Part shown: positions 63,427 through 64,000 of the stretch, piece after piece | How the letters are laid out: the number at the start of each line of letters is the position of its first letter | Position numbering within the stretch: position 1 is the first letter of the stretch | Source: Parafrankia irregularis | GTDB lineage: Bacteria > Actinomycetota > Actinomycetes > Frankiales > Frankiaceae | Direction of reading: 5' to 3' | NCBI RefSeq assembly: GCF_001536285.1 | Contig: NZ_FAOZ01000008.1 | Coordinates: forward strand, 151,118-215,117 | DNA length: 64,000 nucleotides | Translations under genes and position numbers: made by a program | Notes under the pieces: generated by a model | Told to the model about the DNA's origin: nothing | The model's database searches: none | The model's input: only the letters and a program-made list of their open reading frames with translations

Positions 63427-64000
63427 GTGAACGAGCAGCCCGCCCGCCGGCCCGGACGACCACGCAGCGAGCGAGCCCGCGCCGCGGTACTCGAAGCGAC
63501 GCTGGCGCTGGCAGCCGAGGCGGGGCCGGCTGGTCTGTCCATGGAGGCCATCGCGAGGCGGGCCGGCGTCAGCAAGGAGACGCTCTACCGCTGGTGGCCG
63601 TCCAAGATCGAGGTGATCCTGGCCGCGATGGTCGAGCACGGGCAGGTGAGCATCCCGCTCCCCGACAGCGGCGACCTGCCGGGCGACCTGCGCGCCTTCC
63701 TGAGGTCCACGATCGACGCGCTCGACGGCACCACCGCCCTCCTCCTGCGCGCGGTCGCCGCGGCGGCAGCCACCGACCAGGCGGTCGCCGATGGTGTCCG
63801 AGACCGTTTCCTCCACACCAGGCGCGCCGCGCTCGGGACGCTGCTCGACCGGGCCGTCGCCCGCGGCGAGATCCCCGACGAGCACACGACGTCGCTGGTC
63901 GACTTCGTCTACGGTTCGCTGTGGTATCGGCTGATCTTCGGCATCGGGCGGCTCGACCACCGGTGGGCCGACGAAACAGCCACCGCGATCACCGCGATCA
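63427..64000 (+). CDS. TetR-family regulator (runs off the window)
   Basis: At least 191 residues from the GTG at 63427; no stop before the window end. HTH: RPGRPRSERARAAVLEATLA, GLSMEAIARRAGVSKETLYR and WWPSKIEVILAAM. The C-terminal ligand domain continues (LRAFLRSTIDALDGTTALLL, SLVDFVYGSLWYRLIFGIG). The -10-like tatgct is only 6 nt upstream of the GTG, so the mRNA may be leaderless. It probably represses itself and the SDR gene through the two palindromes. Confidence 0.9.
   Translation, partial: MNEQPARRPGRPRSERARAAVLEATLALAAEAGPAGLSMEAIARRAGVSKETLYRWWPSKIEVILAAMVEHGQVSIPLPDSGDLPGDLRAFLRSTIDALDGTTALLLRAVAAAAATDQAVADGVRDRFLHTRRAALGTLLDRAVARGEIPDEHTTSLVDFVYGSLWYRLIFGIGRLDHRWADETATAITAI

Overview
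High-GC DNA with GTG starts, dense gene packing, an SCO6880-type conjugation gene set, a DUF3073 gene and a GTP-type PEP carboxykinase points to a filamentous actinomycete. A Frankia-like organism would fit the many IS630/IS110/IS256-type remnants, but the sequence alone does not prove the genus.

Layout. 0-0.5 kb: tail of a type I-E-like CRISPR array split by a MITE-like insert; no cas genes are in the window. 0.5-6.5 kb and 13.5-18.3 kb: two blocks of a decayed actinobacterial conjugative element (TraG/VirD4 coupling ATPase, sigma-like regulator, VirB4-like ATPase with a frameshift, recombinase-domain protein, SCO6880 protein, 5'-truncated TrbL-like membrane protein abutting a lone CRISPR-like repeat). 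Between them are a TIR-WD40 protein, a toxin/immunity remnant, an intact IS630 and an IS256. 18.3-23.4 kb: remnants, an intradiol dioxygenase lipoprotein, a CsbD-like protein and about 2 kb without a convincing gene.

23.4-32.4 kb is a metabolic/regulatory cluster: two ArsR-type regulators, a malic-enzyme-like pseudoenzyme, a broken SulP gene, pckG, a primary-type sigma factor and a full SulP-STAS transporter. A perfect 14-bp inverted repeat precedes pckG, and part of it recurs before the second arsR. 32.4-39.2 kb holds IS debris, DUF3073, a secreted trypsin-like protease, an EAL fragment and a branched-chain-type ABC binding lipoprotein.

40-61 kb is the most unusual part. A leftward operon (DUF4407 membrane protein, dynamin-like GTPase, Hsp70/actin-fold ATPase, partner protein) is divergent from a rightward set (double-XRE regulator, TIR protein, unknown protein, TPR-CHAT protease, HEXXH metallopeptidase, small partner). 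The rightward set converges on a TIR/NB-ARC/TPR protein and a 40-residue CxxC-membrane miniprotein. Together they look like a multi-effector conflict or stress-response system: two families of peptidase, TIR domains, STAND-type sensing and membrane-remodelling candidates. The function is inferred, not shown.

61.4-64 kb: a secreted I36-like protein, a YdeI-family protein, and an SDR lacking its catalytic Tyr/Lys, divergent from a TetR regulator across two palindromic operators; the TetR gene runs off the window.
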